Positions 23,584 to 34,021 of a stretch of 39,396 nucleotides of DNA are shown here, one piece after another. The notes under the pieces were generated by a model, which did no database searches, had not been told where the DNA came from, and was given only the letters and a program-made list of their open reading frames with translations. The DNA comes from Clostridiales bacterium. GTDB lineage: Bacteria > Bacillota > Limnochordia > Darwinibacteriales > B1SED10-159. The translations under genes were made by a program, and so were the position numbers. Within the stretch, counting starts at the first letter, position 1. The number at the start of each line of letters is the position of its first letter. The DNA lies in the NCBI GenBank assembly GCA_003559095.1, contig PWMW01000375.1, positions 1-39,396 of the forward strand, written 5' to 3'.

Positions 23584-24249
23584 CTACATTTCTGCCGCAG
23601 ACTCGTCTGCCTTGGCGCTGATTTCAAAACGCATACCATCAGGGTCATAGCGGAAATGCTGCACCACTGCAACCGTTTCTTCTCCAGTCACAAAGTCTGC
23701 CTTGACTTGCCGGTATACGAAGTCAGAGAACGAGCCGGTAATCTCGGCCTGGACCTCAAAATCTGCATTGGGAAAAGCAACTCGCTGGTACACCAATAGG
23801 TTGTCCAGAACCGATACCACTTCGCCAGCATCGGCAGCATAAAGGCTTAAGTACGCCAACTCCTCACCTGGCCCGCCGGTACGGGTGGTCACTGCCAGCA
23901 GACCATCCCGCCGCTCGACCAGTGTACCGTACTTCCCAGCATGGATTTTGCTGGGAACCCGCTGATAACGTCCCTCTGCTTTGGACACAATCTCCACGTA
24001 GGGGTGCCAATCAACACCATAGCTTTCCACCAACAGCGCTTCAAGATGGCCGTCGTCAGTCACATCATAGTAAACGATCTCCCACTGTTCTGCAAAGAGG
24101 GAGCGGGAAATATCCTTGATCTCCTCGCGGACGAAGGCATACAAGGCATCTTCATCCCATTGCGGTGATTGTGCGGAATCCCTGAAGATCAATACTCCGC
24201 TGATCAGCACCACAACCACAAGAGCCAACAGTACAGGAAGTCTGCGCAT
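23584..24249 (-). CDS. Exported protein of unknown function, short paralogue
   Basis: A 221-residue protein with an N-terminal membrane segment or signal peptide (LPVLLALVVVVLISGVLIF). The mature part resembles the first ~190 residues of its upstream neighbour: a DEDALYAFVREEIKDISR-like start, an acidic loop YDVTDDGHLEALLVE (calcium-loop or FG-GAP-like), then HPYVEIV and RDGLLAVTT. I recognise no named family. The start used has GGAG 9 nt upstream, but in-frame starts at 24258-24267 are possible. It lies 24 nt downstream of the 514-residue paralogue, so both are probably co-transcribed. Confidence 0.75.
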   Translation of the reverse strand: MRRLPVLLALVVVVLISGVLIFRDSAQSPQWDEDALYAFVREEIKDISRSLFAEQWEIVYYDVTDDGHLEALLVESYGVDWHPYVEIVSKAEGRYQRVPSKIHAGKYGTLVERRDGLLAVTTRTGGPGEELAYLSLYAADAGEVVSVLDNLLVYQRVAFPNADFEVQAEITGSFSDFVYRQVKADFVTGEETVAVVQHFRYDPDGMRFEISAKADESAAEM

Positions 24250-24273
24250 TAAGGTCATCTCCATCACAAAGTT

Positions 24274-25818
24274 TTAGTAGACAACGAATATCGGTTCGTA
24301 CTCCGCTAGACACCGCATGTCATCCAAGGTGAACTCTACCTGGTTCTCCCATCCTTCGCCGCCATAGACCATGCCGCTCACCCTGACAAACGATGTGTCC
24401 CAGGGCAGTGCTGCATGCACTGTAACCATAGCGTCTTCGATGGTCCCAATCTCTTTCACGATCGGGTCATCGTCAGAGAAGTAACTCTCGATGTACGTGA
24501 TTTCGGTGTTGTGCATGGTTCCGAAAACAGCAAACGACAACCTGGGTCCAGACTGCTCACTGAAGGCAAACTCCTTTGCTGTCAACTGGCCGAGATTTAC
24601 GCCATCGTACATGGGGATGATCACGGCCACATACTGGTCGTAGGGAACCCAGTGGTCTCCGAAGGGCTCGTTAGTGAGGCCCTGGAGGTTGAAGCGACCG
24701 CCGATATTCAGATCCGTATATTCAGCCAACCACTCTTCATCATCACTGACATGCCAACGATCTCCCGTGAAGGAGTACACCGTATAGTCCACCACAGCTC
24801 GGTCACGGTAGAGGGCGAGAATTGGCGCTCGGAACAGCGAATGGGCCGTACGGACCACACCGAGATAGGACAGCCCAGCGGTTCCCGTGTACTGGTAAAA
24901 ATGCATGGCGGCTGGTTCTCCATTCGACGGGGCCGTGTAGAACACAAAAGCATAGCCAGCTTCATACTCTAGCGGGGCCAACCGGTATTGCTGCTCTAAC
25001 GAGGGTCCGTGGACACCCGTCAGGGGGAAAACTTCGTCGTTGACCGCAAGGCGGGGTTCACCGTCGACCTCCAACAGGAAGGTATCGACAGCACCGCTGC
25101 CATCCAGATCATACGAATATAGGCCATGCAGGGCAGCGTAGTTCAGTATCCCCAAGGGGGTCGCCTCAGCGGCCTGCAACTGCTCCGAAGCGAAGCTTTT
25201 GGTTGCAGGTTCAAAACGGTGGCGATAGACGCCTTTGCGCACCACGGGGTTGGACCGGAGCGGATCAATGTTCATCAAGGTTTGGGTGAAGTCTGTGAGC
25301 GGCCCGTCCAGTTCACCCATGATCTCATCCGCCATAGGTTCGCTCCGAAACAGCGTCACTGTCAGCAGATTCGGCAGCAGCATCGATCCGTCATAGAGAT
25401 AGATGTCCATGTAGGTATGGAGGCCGCCGGCATCGCTGGTGGTTGAGGTCACCGTCAAGAACCCATCCCGAACCTCGGGAATGCTGCCCTGATTAGCCAC
25501 AGGTATCTCTGCCGGGATTCGCTGCAGCCGGCGTCCATCCACTTGGATGATCTCCATATATGGATGCCCGATGCGCCCGTGGGGCTCAGCGACGATCAGT
25601 TCATCAATGCCGTCATTGGTGACGTCCAGGTAATAGCGATCCCAAGCAGCAAACTCGTCCCGGGACACATCGGTAATCTCGGATTGGACATAGCGATGGA
25701 CCGCATCGATGTCCGTTAGGTCGGCTTGGCCTATACCCAGTAGCGACGGTGCCAGCTGGACAATGGCTAGAATAACTACCAGTGCCAGCAGCATTGCGAT
25801 AATGATGTTCTTGTTCAT
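24274..25818 (-). CDS. Exported protein of unknown function, long paralogue
   Basis: A 514-residue protein with an N-terminal membrane segment or signal peptide (NIIIAMLLALVVILAIVQL). Its first ~190 mature residues match the neighbouring 221-residue protein, including the acidic loop LDVTNDGIDELIV, HPYMEII and RDGFLTVTS. A second acidic loop, YDLDGSGAVDTFLLE, opens the next region, which has beta-rich character. The loops look like calcium-binding or FG-GAP-like repeats. No enzyme motif or named family is evident. GGGAGG precedes the ATG. A TGG-TATACT extended -10 lies ~115 bp upstream. Confidence 0.78.
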   Translation of the reverse strand: MNKNIIIAMLLALVVILAIVQLAPSLLGIGQADLTDIDAVHRYVQSEITDVSRDEFAAWDRYYLDVTNDGIDELIVAEPHGRIGHPYMEIIQVDGRRLQRIPAEIPVANQGSIPEVRDGFLTVTSTTSDAGGLHTYMDIYLYDGSMLLPNLLTVTLFRSEPMADEIMGELDGPLTDFTQTLMNIDPLRSNPVVRKGVYRHRFEPATKSFASEQLQAAEATPLGILNYAALHGLYSYDLDGSGAVDTFLLEVDGEPRLAVNDEVFPLTGVHGPSLEQQYRLAPLEYEAGYAFVFYTAPSNGEPAAMHFYQYTGTAGLSYLGVVRTAHSLFRAPILALYRDRAVVDYTVYSFTGDRWHVSDDEEWLAEYTDLNIGGRFNLQGLTNEPFGDHWVPYDQYVAVIIPMYDGVNLGQLTAKEFAFSEQSGPRLSFAVFGTMHNTEITYIESYFSDDDPIVKEIGTIEDAMVTVHAALPWDTSFVRVSGMVYGGEGWENQVEFTLDDMRCLAEYEPIFVVY

Positions 25819-26127
25819 GTTGTCCTCCCATTTCTGCGACGCTATGGTATTTTTGCACCAGCCCAAACGCTGAGCGTTTCCCCAACCACGAGACGCCCGT
25901 TCAAGCATTGGTTAAACTGTAATCCTCTGCCAGTATACCACACGGGCCCTGAGTATGCTGGTAATTTGTGGCTCTATGCACAGACTTCTTTTTCGTTCCA
26001 TTTACCTGCCCAGATCATCACCGGTCCAGCAGGCCTGCCGGAACCTTGTTCCACCCTGATAACTGCCGGCCCGTCACAGGGCGATGCCCCAAGCCTACGA
26101 ACGTCCTCCTGATCCGTTCGTCCCCAC
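25819..26127. other. Intergenic region with extended -10 promoter
   Basis: On the minus strand TG-G-TATACT (TATACT is the complement of 25932-25937) is a good extended -10 element in front of the long unknown-function gene. No -35 with normal spacing is visible. The rest of the gap to leuB holds no gene that I can support. Confidence 0.4.
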
Positions 26128-26166
26128 GGAAAAGAAAAAACGCCGGCGCCTCGTCCTACGGCACCA
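26128..26166 (-). terminator. Terminator after the ilv-leu operon
   Basis: On the minus strand GGTGCC pairs with GGCGCC (one G-T pair), with an alternative GCCG/CGGC stem immediately before a run of six T (complement of 26135-26140). It is ~180 nt past the leuB stop. The stem is short, so confidence is moderate. Confidence 0.5.
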
Positions 26167-26342
26167 ACGCCTTTTCGTATGTTTTCTGGCCGACTGCCCA
26201 GGCAGCCGCCAAGAGATTAAGCCTTTCTTAACGCGCATCCTTCATGGCTGCAAACCAGGTGTGTCTCAGACGCCACCATTTGCCCGTGGCATCACGTTGG
26301 GCTCCCAGCTCCGTCTGTTCCATCCTCAGGGACGCCTGCGGG

Positions 26343-27416
26343 CTAACCAAGGGCCTCCCGAATCAGCGCACCCATCTGCTTGGTACCCACCAGGTCCATG
26401 CCTGCACTCATAATGTCGCCGGTGCGGTAGCCCTGGTTCAGCACAGTGGTGACCGCTTGCTCAATGGCGACCGCCTCCGTTTCCAGGTCGAAGCTGTGCC
26501 GCAGCATCATGGCCGCTGACAAAATGGTAGCGATGGGGTTGGCCTTATCCTGCCCGGCAATATCTGGAGCCGAACCGTGAATGGGCTCATACATGCCTAA
26601 GCGGCTTTTGCCGAGGCTGGCTGAGGGCAGCATCCCGATGGAACCTGTAATCATGCTGGCTTCATCGGAAAGAATATCTCCGAACATATTGGTGGTAACC
26701 ATAACATCGAACTGCTGGGGATCACGGACCAACTGCATGGCCGCATTGTCCACATACATATGGGCCAGTTCCACATCCGGATACTCCTTGGCCACGTCCA
26801 GGACCACCTCACGCCACAGACGGGAACTTTCCAAGACATTGGCCTTATCTACATTGGTCACATGGGATTTCCGTTTGCGGGCGATGTCAAAAGCTGTGCG
26901 GGCAATGCGCTCCACTTCGCCGACGCCATAGGCCTCGGTATCGTAGGCTTCTTCGCCGTATTTACCTTGGCGCCGGCCCCGATCCCCAAAATACATGCCG
27001 CCGGTCAGTTCCCGAACTACCATGACGTCAATGCCGCCAGCGGCGATGTCTGCCCGCAGGGGACACGCTTGACTCAGGGCTTCATGCAGTACCGCCGGCC
27101 GCAGGTTGGCATAAAGCTCCAATTCACCCCGCAGACCCAAAAGTGCCCGTTCCGGCCGTTCACTGCCCGGCAGATGATCCCACTGCCAACCGCCCACGGC
27201 ACCCAATAGTACAGAGTCACTGGCTTGACAGCCGTCAATGGTCTTCTGCGGTAGAGGCGCTCCGGTGGCATCAATGGCGGCCCCTCCGGCCAGAAATTCG
27301 CTAAACACGAACTCGTGACCGTACTTCGACCCAATAGCCTCCAGCACGGCCGTGGTCTGTTCAATCACTTCCGGACCGATGCCATCACCGGGCAGCACCG
27401 CTAGGGATAACTTCAT
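26343..27416 (-). CDS. leuB: 3-isopropylmalate dehydrogenase
   Basis: A 357-residue NAD-dependent dehydrogenase that converts 3-isopropylmalate to 2-oxoisocaproate. In the citramalate route it also converts 3-methylmalate to 2-oxobutyrate. Family motifs are [10 protein letters not shown] near the N-terminus, [18 protein letters not shown], and [19 protein letters not shown] with [14 protein letters not shown] in the second half. Length is normal. The start is placed at the second of two close ATGs because AGGAG is then 9 nt upstream. It is the last gene of the operon, 15 nt after leuD. Confidence 0.95.
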   Translation of the reverse strand: MKLSLAVLPGDGIGPEVIEQTTAVLEAIGSKYGHEFVFSEFLAGGAAIDATGAPLPQKTIDGCQASDSVLLGAVGGWQWDHLPGSERPERALLGLRGELELYANLRPAVLHEALSQACPLRADIAAGGIDVMVVRELTGGMYFGDRGRRQGKYGEEAYDTEAYGVGEVERIARTAFDIARKRKSHVTNVDKANVLESSRLWREVVLDVAKEYPDVELAHMYVDNAAMQLVRDPQQFDVMVTTNMFGDILSDEASMITGSIGMLPSASLGKSRLGMYEPIHGSAPDIAGQDKANPIATILSAAMMLRHSFDLETEAVAIEQAVTTVLNQGYRTGDIMSAGMDLVGTKQMGALIREALG

Positions 27417-27431
27417 CCACATCCACTCCTT

Positions 27432-27926
27432 CTATTGGGCTTTCTGCTCCCGGATATAATTGATCAGGCCGCCGGCCTTGATCAGTTCCTGCATAAATTC
27501 AGGAAACGGTTCTGCCTGGTATGTTTCGCCTTGGGTAACGTTGGTAATGACCCCGGTATCAAAGTCCACTTTTACTTCATCCCCGGCAGCAATACCGGCC
27601 ACCGCCTCGGGACATTCAAAGATAGGCAGACCGATGTTCAAAGCGTTGCGGTAAAAGATCCGGGCAAAGGTACTGGCTATGACCACCGAAACGCCGGCGG
27701 CTTTGATGGCCAGGGGCGCATGCTCCCGCGATGAACCACAGCCAAAGTTCTTGTTGGCCACTATGATATCTCCGGCTTTTACCTTGTGAATGAACTCCCC
27801 ATCAATGTCCTCCATGCAGTGCTGCGCCAGCTCAGCGGGGTCTGAGGTGTTCAGATAGCGAGCGGGAATAATGACGTCGGTGTCCACATTGTCGCCGTAC
27901 TTAAAGACTGTTCCCTGTGCTTCCAT
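27432..27926 (-). CDS. leuD: 3-isopropylmalate dehydratase small subunit
   Basis: A 164-residue small subunit of isopropylmalate isomerase; it forms the swivel domain next to LeuC. The signatures are [13 protein letters not shown] near the N-terminus and [14 protein letters not shown] in the middle. The length is typical of the short (archaeal/clostridial-type) LeuD paired with ~420-residue LeuC. With LeuC it isomerises 2-isopropylmalate and, in the isoleucine branch, citramalate. It begins 16 nt after the leuC stop, with GGAGGGGAA-type sequence upstream of the ATG. Confidence 0.95.
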   Translation of the reverse strand: MEAQGTVFKYGDNVDTDVIIPARYLNTSDPAELAQHCMEDIDGEFIHKVKAGDIIVANKNFGCGSSREHAPLAIKAAGVSVVIASTFARIFYRNALNIGLPIFECPEAVAGIAAGDEVKVDFDTGVITNVTQGETYQAEPFPEFMQELIKAGGLINYIREQKAQ

Positions 27927-27942
27927 GTCGATTCCCCTCCCT

Positions 27943-29208
27943 CTAACCTGCGATCTCTTCTGGGTTACTGATTTTTCCGGTTATGGCTGATGCGGCTGCC
28001 ACGGCTGGGCTGGCCAGATACACTTCCGATTCTGGATGCCCCATGCGGCCGACAAAATTACGATTGGTGGTGGCCAAGGCCCGTTCACCTTTAGCCAGAA
28101 TTCCCATGTGGCCGCCGAGACACGGGCCACAGGTGGGTGTGCTGAAGGCAGCTCCTGCCTCCACCAGCTGTTCAATGAGACCTTCCCGCAGAGCCTGCAG
28201 ATAAATCTTCTGAGTGGCAGGGAAGATAATGCAGCGAATGCCTTTGGCCACCTTCTTGCCTTGAAGGATCTTGGCGGCCACGCGGATATCTTCAATGCGA
28301 CCGTTAGTGCAGGAGCCAATGACCACTTGGTCCAGCTGCACATCGCCCACTTCATCAATGGTCCGCGTATTATCCGGCAGATGTGGTAAGGCCACCGTGG
28401 GACGAACACTGGCCAGGTCAATTTGGTATACGGCATCGTACTCCGCATCGGGATCGGCCGTGTACACCGAATAGTCACGGCACGAATGCTCTTTCACATA
28501 GTCTAGGGTCACTTCATCCACTGGGAAAATTCCGTTCTTCCCGCCGGCTTCGATGGCCATATTGGCCATGGTAAAGCGGTCATCGATGGAAAGGTTGGCA
28601 ACACCATCGCCCACAAACTCCATGGATCGATACAAAGCTCCGTCCACACCGATCATGCCAATGATGTGCAGTATAATGTCTTTGCCGCTGACCCAAGGTC
28701 CGGGTTTTCCGGTCAGTTCAAACTTGAGGGCTGAAGGCACTTTAAACCAACTTTGGCCCATAGCCATTCCCGCAGCCATATCGGTGCTGCCAACGCCGGT
28801 GGAAAACGCTCCCAGAGCGCCGTAGGTGCAGGTGTGGCTATCGGCACCGATCACCACATCGCCTGGCACCACCAGGCCCTTTTCTGGGATCAAGGCATGT
28901 TCGATACCCATTTCGCCAATCTCAAAGTAGTTGGTAATTTCCTTCTCGTGGGCAAACTCCCGAATGAACTTGCACTGCTCCGCTGCCTTGATGTCTTTGT
29001 TGGGCGTGAAGTGATCGGGGACAATGGCCACTTTGGTCTTGTCGAATACCTCGTCAACGCCGATCTTGTTGAACTCCTTGACGGCCACTGGGGCGGTAAT
29101 ATCGTTGCCCAGCACCAAGTCCAGCTTCGCCATGATCAGCTGGCCTGCCTTGACCTCAGGCAGCCCAGCTCGATTGGCTAGGATCTTCTGCGTCATGGTC
29201 ATTCCCAT
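27943..29208 (-). CDS. leuC: 3-isopropylmalate dehydratase large subunit
   Basis: A 421-residue aconitase-family large subunit carrying the [4Fe-4S] cluster. Cluster cysteines are in [11 protein letters not shown] and [32 protein letters not shown] provides the substrate region. The length fits the short LeuC type (about 420). It works with LeuD, encoded 16 nt downstream. The ATG has AAGGAGG 8 nt upstream and is 13 nt from the cimA stop. Confidence 0.96.
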   Translation of the reverse strand: MGMTMTQKILANRAGLPEVKAGQLIMAKLDLVLGNDITAPVAVKEFNKIGVDEVFDKTKVAIVPDHFTPNKDIKAAEQCKFIREFAHEKEITNYFEIGEMGIEHALIPEKGLVVPGDVVIGADSHTCTYGALGAFSTGVGSTDMAAGMAMGQSWFKVPSALKFELTGKPGPWVSGKDIILHIIGMIGVDGALYRSMEFVGDGVANLSIDDRFTMANMAIEAGGKNGIFPVDEVTLDYVKEHSCRDYSVYTADPDAEYDAVYQIDLASVRPTVALPHLPDNTRTIDEVGDVQLDQVVIGSCTNGRIEDIRVAAKILQGKKVAKGIRCIIFPATQKIYLQALREGLIEQLVEAGAAFSTPTCGPCLGGHMGILAKGERALATTNRNFVGRMGHPESEVYLASPAVAAASAITGKISNPEEIAG

Positions 29209-29221
29209 GGATGAATCCTCC

Positions 29222-30841
29222 TTACATGAATACCCGCATTTTCTTCTCCAACTCTTTCAGCAGCTTGTGTTCCATGGAATCCACCAGAGCAATCCAGCTG
29301 GCTTCGATGATGTCATTGGACACACCCACAGTGGTCCAAGCCTCTTCTCCGTCTGTAGATTCAATGAGCACCCTGACCTTACTGGCCGTGGCCGAGCGAG
29401 TTTCCAGCACTCGCACCTTATAGTCGGTCAAGTGCACCTGCTTCAGTTCGGGGTAGAACACTTCCAGAGCTTTGCGCAGTGCTCTGTCCAGAGCATGGAC
29501 CGGCCCGTCGCCGTCGGCAGCAGTGATCTCTTCTTTGCCATCCACTGCCAGCTTGATCATGGCTGTGGAACTGGTGCCATTCTTGCGGGGCTGTTCACCG
29601 ATGATCTTGAAGTGAATCAGCTCAAAGAATGGCTTGTACTTACCCAAATGCTTGTGGACCAAGAGCTTGAAGCTACTTTCGGCTCCTTCGAACTGGTAAC
29701 CCATGTGCTCCAATTCCTTCAAGCGTCCGATGATGCTTTCGGTCTCCGGAGAATCCTTGGTAACCGAGGGCATCACCCGTTGAATCTTACTGAGAATGGT
29801 GGCCCGTCCGGACACTTCGGACATCAAGAACCGCCGCTCGTTGCCCACCAATGCTGGGTCCACATGCTCAAAGGAGCTGGAAGCTTTGTTCACGCCATCA
29901 ATATGCATGCCGCCTTTGTGGGCAAAGGCGCTTTTGCCCACATACGGATCGCGATCGTTCAGTTTAATGTTGGCGATCTCTGCCGCATAGGCAGCCGTCG
30001 GAGCTAAGTCTGCCATCTTCTCAGGCAGAATGCATTGGTAGCCCCGTTTGGCCTGCAGGTTAGGAATGATAGTGCAGAGATTGGCATTACCACAGCGCTC
30101 GCCCAGACCATTCAAGGTTCCTTGTACGTGCACGGCGCCGGCCTCTACGGCCACGATGGTATTGGCCACAGCCATGCCACCGTCGTTGTGACAGTGAATG
30201 CCCACTTCCACACCGTGCTTCTTGGCAATGGTCTCCACCACCAGCTTCGTAGCCGCGGCAATCTCATCGGGAAAGGCGCCGCCGTTGGTATCGCAGAGAC
30301 AGAGAACGGTGTCCCCACCCTCGACAGCCGCTTCCAGTGTCTGCAGGGCGTACTCCGGATTGTTCTTGTAGCCGTCGAAATAGTGCTCGGCGTCGAAGAT
30401 CACCTCTTTACCCTTGGTCTTGAAAAAGGCAAGGGTATCTCGGATCATGGCCAAGTTTTCGTCCAAGGTGGTGCGCAGAATCTCGGTAACGTGAAAGTCC
30501 CAGCTCTTGCCGAAGATGGCCACTGCCGGCGTGTTGGCCTGGAGCAGTGACGCCACATTCTTGTCGTCCTCAACGTTGATATCCCGCCGCCGGGTACTGC
30601 CGAACCCAGTGAGTTTGGCATGTTTGAGCTGGATATGGGCCACCTGCTGGAAAAAATCCAGATCCTTGGGATTGGAACCGGGGTTGCCCGCTTCAATGTA
30701 ACGGACACCCAGGCCATCCAAGGCTTCCACGATCTTTAGTTTGTCGGGCACGGAGAAGGAAATTCCTTCGGCCTGTGCCCCGTCCCGCAGGGTCGAATCG
30801 AATAAAGCCAAGGTTTTCTGGGGCGTGCCGTTGGCGTTCAT
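29222..30841 (-). CDS. cimA: (R)-citramalate synthase
   Basis: A 539-residue LeuA-like acyl transferase that condenses pyruvate and acetyl-CoA to (R)-citramalate, the first step of threonine-independent isoleucine synthesis. The catalytic domain has [18 protein letters not shown], with [14 protein letters not shown] and [13 protein letters not shown] downstream; these are typical of CimA rather than LeuA, which lies directly upstream here. A C-terminal LeuA-type allosteric domain (~400-530) suggests feedback by isoleucine. Its ATG shares one base with the leuA stop (TAATG), implying translational coupling. Confidence 0.93.
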   Translation of the reverse strand: MNANGTPQKTLALFDSTLRDGAQAEGISFSVPDKLKIVEALDGLGVRYIEAGNPGSNPKDLDFFQQVAHIQLKHAKLTGFGSTRRRDINVEDDKNVASLLQANTPAVAIFGKSWDFHVTEILRTTLDENLAMIRDTLAFFKTKGKEVIFDAEHYFDGYKNNPEYALQTLEAAVEGGDTVLCLCDTNGGAFPDEIAAATKLVVETIAKKHGVEVGIHCHNDGGMAVANTIVAVEAGAVHVQGTLNGLGERCGNANLCTIIPNLQAKRGYQCILPEKMADLAPTAAYAAEIANIKLNDRDPYVGKSAFAHKGGMHIDGVNKASSSFEHVDPALVGNERRFLMSEVSGRATILSKIQRVMPSVTKDSPETESIIGRLKELEHMGYQFEGAESSFKLLVHKHLGKYKPFFELIHFKIIGEQPRKNGTSSTAMIKLAVDGKEEITAADGDGPVHALDRALRKALEVFYPELKQVHLTDYKVRVLETRSATASKVRVLIESTDGEEAWTTVGVSNDIIEASWIALVDSMEHKLLKELEKKMRVFM

Positions 30842-32385
30842 TACACCTCGGCCCCCTCTGGCTGTTCACTGCGGCGCTTAACGTGATCATACATCTTGTT
30901 AATGGCGTTCAGATATGCTTTGGCACTGGATTCCACGATGTCCGTGCTGAGACCGCGCCCGCTGTATACCGTGGAGTTCTGCCGAATCTTGACTCTGACA
31001 TCACCTTGGGCGTCCTTACCCTCGGTGACGGACTGCAGACGATAGCTTTCCAGGGCAAACTCCATGCCCACTAACTTGTCGATGGCCTTAAAGACAGCGT
31101 CCACAGGCCCATCGCCGGTGGCCACTTCTTCGCGGTCCAGTCCCAGATGGGACAGTTTCACCGTGGCGGTGGACGTGATCACGTTGCCGCTGTTGATAAC
31201 AAAGCGCTTCAGGGAATATGTTTCGGGAATATCTGCGGCCTTCTGCTGAACCAGCGCTTCGATATCTTCGTCGGCCACGACCTTCTTTTTGTCTGCCAGG
31301 ATCTTGAACTGTTCAAAGGCTGCATCCAACTTGTCTTTGGCCAGGGTGTAGCCCATATGGACAAGACGATCTTCAAAGGCATGGCGGCCGGAATGCTTGC
31401 CCAAGACCATCTTGTTCTCCGACAGCCCAATGGACGCCGGTGTCATGATCTCATAGGTCTTCTTGTTGGCCAAGACACCATGCTGATGGATCCCCGCTTC
31501 ATGGGCAAAGGCATTAGCACCCACAATGGCCTTGTTGGCCTGCACTTCCGAGCCGGTCAGTGTCGCCACCAAGCGGCTTGTCCGGTAGATCTGGGTAGTA
31601 TCAATGCGGGTATCGACCTGGTAAAGATCCTGGCGGGTCTTCAATGCCATGACGATCTCTTCCAGCGCGGCATTGCCAGCCCGTTCGCCGATGCCATTGA
31701 TGGTGCATTCTGCCTGGGTTACACCAGCTCGAATGGCCGCCAAGGTATTCGCCACACCCAAGCCCAAATCATCATGGCAGTGGACGGCCAACTCGGCCTT
31801 GTCGATATTAGGGACATTGTTGCGGATCCCTTTGATCAGAGCTTCCATCTCAGTGGGTGTGGTATACCCGACGGTATCCGGCACATTCACAACCGTGGCC
31901 CCGGCCGCAATGGCCGCCTCAAAGATGCGGTAGAGAAACTCCGGATCACTGCGGGTGGCATCTTCCGCTGAGAATTCCACGTCCGAACAGTACTTCTTGG
32001 CGTACTTCACCATTTCGATGGTCTGTTCCAATACCTGCTCCGGGGTCTTGCGCAGCTTGTGTTCCATGTGAATCGGCGATGTGGCGATGAACGTGTGGAT
32101 GCGGGGTGCATTGGCCTTCGCCACGGCTTCCCAGGCCACATCAATATCTTTGGGCAGCGCCCGTGCCAAACTGGCGACCACCACATCCTTAACTTCAGCA
32201 CAGACAGCCTGAATGGCCGCCAAGTCTCCCGGTGAAGCAATGGCAAAGCCAGCTTCCATGACGTCCACCTTCAGCCGCTCTAGCTGTTTGGCAACTTCCA
32301 CCTTTTCGTCCAAATTCATACTACAGCCCGGTGATTGCTCTCCGTCTCGCAGAGTTGTGTCAAACACCTTTACTTGCGCAGCCAT
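30841..32385 (-). CDS. leuA: 2-isopropylmalate synthase
   Basis: A 514-residue enzyme that condenses 2-oxoisovalerate and acetyl-CoA, the committed leucine step. The N-terminal TIM barrel begins FDTTLRDGEQSPGCSMNL; the metal-site segment is HCHDDLGLGVANT and NGIGERAGNAALEEI follows. The C-terminal regulatory domain (~390-510) for leucine feedback is present. GGGAGGGGG precedes the ATG. It starts 22 nt after ilvC and overlaps cimA by one base, placing both acetyl-CoA condensing enzymes next to each other. Confidence 0.96.
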   Translation of the reverse strand: MAAQVKVFDTTLRDGEQSPGCSMNLDEKVEVAKQLERLKVDVMEAGFAIASPGDLAAIQAVCAEVKDVVVASLARALPKDIDVAWEAVAKANAPRIHTFIATSPIHMEHKLRKTPEQVLEQTIEMVKYAKKYCSDVEFSAEDATRSDPEFLYRIFEAAIAAGATVVNVPDTVGYTTPTEMEALIKGIRNNVPNIDKAELAVHCHDDLGLGVANTLAAIRAGVTQAECTINGIGERAGNAALEEIVMALKTRQDLYQVDTRIDTTQIYRTSRLVATLTGSEVQANKAIVGANAFAHEAGIHQHGVLANKKTYEIMTPASIGLSENKMVLGKHSGRHAFEDRLVHMGYTLAKDKLDAAFEQFKILADKKKVVADEDIEALVQQKAADIPETYSLKRFVINSGNVITSTATVKLSHLGLDREEVATGDGPVDAVFKAIDKLVGMEFALESYRLQSVTEGKDAQGDVRVKIRQNSTVYSGRGLSTDIVESSAKAYLNAINKMYDHVKRRSEQPEGAEV

Positions 32386-32407
32386 TCGAATCCCCCTCCC
32401 AAATTGG

Positions 32408-33403
32408 TTATTTCTTCTTGGCCCAACTCATCATCTTGCGCAGCTCCACGCCCACCTGTTCGATCTGGTGCTCCTGCTCCAAGACCCGCTTGCGGTTAAA
32501 ACTGGGCCGGTTGGCCTGGTTCTCCAAAATCCAATGCTTAGCAAAGGTACCATCCTGAATCTCGGTCAGCACCCGACGCATTTCGTTCTTGGTTTCTTCG
32601 GTGACGATGCGGGGTCCCACTTCATAGTCGCCGTACTCCGCCGTATCACTGATGGAGTAGCGCATGTAGTTGAGGCCGCCTTCGTTCATCAAATCCACGA
32701 TCAGCTTCAGTTCATGGAGACACTCAAAATAGGCGCTTTCCGGTTGGTAACCGGCTTCGACTAGCACTTCAAACCCGGCCTTCACCAAGGCACTAACGCC
32801 GCCGCAGAGCACAGTCTGCTCACCGAAGAGATCGGTCTCGGTTTCCTCTTTGAAGGTAGTCTCCAAAATACCGGCTCGGGCGCCGCCGATGCCTGCTGCA
32901 TAGGCCAAGGCTATGTCCTTAGCGTTCTCCGTCGCATCTTGATAAATGGCAATCAGGCAGGGCACGCCGCGGCCTTCTTGGTACTGGCTGCGTACGGTAT
33001 GCCCGGGGCCTTTCGGTGCCACCATGAACACATTGACGTCCTCCGGCGGTTGAATCTGCCCAAAGTGAATGTTGAAACCATGGGCAAAGACCAAAGATTT
33101 GCCGGCCGTAAGCTGGGGCGCGATGGATTCATGGTACAGTTTGGCCTGCTTTTCGTCATTGATTAGAATCATGACAATGTCTGCTTGCTGGGCAGCATCG
33201 GCAGCCACAGCCACCTTCAGACCGGCTTCTTCCGCCAGTTTCCAAGACTTGCTGCCTTCATATAGACCCACAACCACATCGACACCCGACTCATGAAGGT
33301 TCAGAGCATGGGCATGTCCTTGGCTGCCGTAGCCGATAATTGCCACGGTCTTGCCCTTCAGTAAGCTGAGATCACAGTCCTTTTCATAGTACATTTTGGC
33401 CAT
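32408..33403 (-). CDS. ilvC: Ketol-acid reductoisomerase
   Basis: A 331-residue class I (short) enzyme that isomerises and reduces acetolactate or acetohydroxybutyrate. The Rossmann motif is [15 protein letters not shown]; the cofactor loop [15 protein letters not shown], with two serines and a lysine, is consistent with NADPH use. Catalytic-domain segments [18 protein letters not shown] and [14 protein letters not shown] are intact. AGGAGG lies 9 nt before the ATG. It is the fourth gene of the operon. Confidence 0.96.
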   Translation of the reverse strand: MAKMYYEKDCDLSLLKGKTVAIIGYGSQGHAHALNLHESGVDVVVGLYEGSKSWKLAEEAGLKVAVAADAAQQADIVMILINDEKQAKLYHESIAPQLTAGKSLVFAHGFNIHFGQIQPPEDVNVFMVAPKGPGHTVRSQYQEGRGVPCLIAIYQDATENAKDIALAYAAGIGGARAGILETTFKEETETDLFGEQTVLCGGVSALVKAGFEVLVEAGYQPESAYFECLHELKLIVDLMNEGGLNYMRYSISDTAEYGDYEVGPRIVTEETKNEMRRVLTEIQDGTFAKHWILENQANRPSFNRKRVLEQEHQIEQVGVELRKMMSWAKKK

Positions 33404-33465
33404 TATGGTTGTCCTCCTTGGTTAAAAAACTTGTCGTTCACGATCCAGGGTGGTACGTTCCCGAT

Positions 33466-33978
33466 CTAATCGTCAATACTGATGTCTGCGTCACCCCGCT
33501 GCAGGGCGGTCAAACCGGTACGGACCAGTTCGCGGATGCCGTAGGGTTCCATAAGCTCGACAAAGGCCTGAATCTTCGGCTGATCACCGGTCAACTCCAC
33601 GGTGACGGAATTGGTGGCCACATCAATAATGTGGGCTCGGAAAATATCTACAATCCCTGCGATAGACGCCCGATTATCCGCGTTGGCCTTGATCTTCACC
33701 AACACCAGTTCGCGATACACGGAACTCTCGGCGGGCAGAAACACCACCTTGATCACGTCAATGAGCTTATCCAGTTGTTTTTTGATCTGCTCAATGATGG
33801 CATCATCGCCCCGAGCTACAATGGTCATCCGGGAAATGGCGGGTTCCTGGGTCTCACCCACCGAAAGGCTGTCAATACTGTAGCCGCGGCGGGCAAAGAG
33901 GCCAGCCACCCGGGTCAGGACACCAGGTTGGTTCTCCACCAGAACTGATATAACGTGGCGTTTGCCTTGTGTATTCAT
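33466..33978 (-). CDS. ilvN: Acetolactate synthase small (regulatory) subunit
   Basis: A 170-residue regulatory subunit of acetohydroxyacid synthase; it binds valine-type effectors and activates the large subunit. The N-terminal ACT domain has VLVENQPGVLTRVAGLFARR and GYSIDSLSVG. A C-terminal ACT-like domain completes the usual ~170-residue form. The ATG is chosen because GAGGAG lies 8 nt upstream; an in-frame GTG at 33987 overlaps that site. It is 43 nt downstream of ilvB. Confidence 0.95.
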   Translation of the reverse strand: MNTQGKRHVISVLVENQPGVLTRVAGLFARRGYSIDSLSVGETQEPAISRMTIVARGDDAIIEQIKKQLDKLIDVIKVVFLPAESSVYRELVLVKIKANADNRASIAGIVDIFRAHIIDVATNSVTVELTGDQPKIQAFVELMEPYGIRELVRTGLTALQRGDADISIDD

Positions 33979-34021
33979 CCGTTTCACTCCTCTTCCTGGG
34001 TTGTTTTCGGATTATCAGCGG

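Noticed and set aside
33447-33457. AGGGTGGTACG, resembling the T-box core, between ilvN and ilvC.
   Set aside because: It is on the plus strand, opposite to the operon, and no specifier stem or antiterminator is visible around it.
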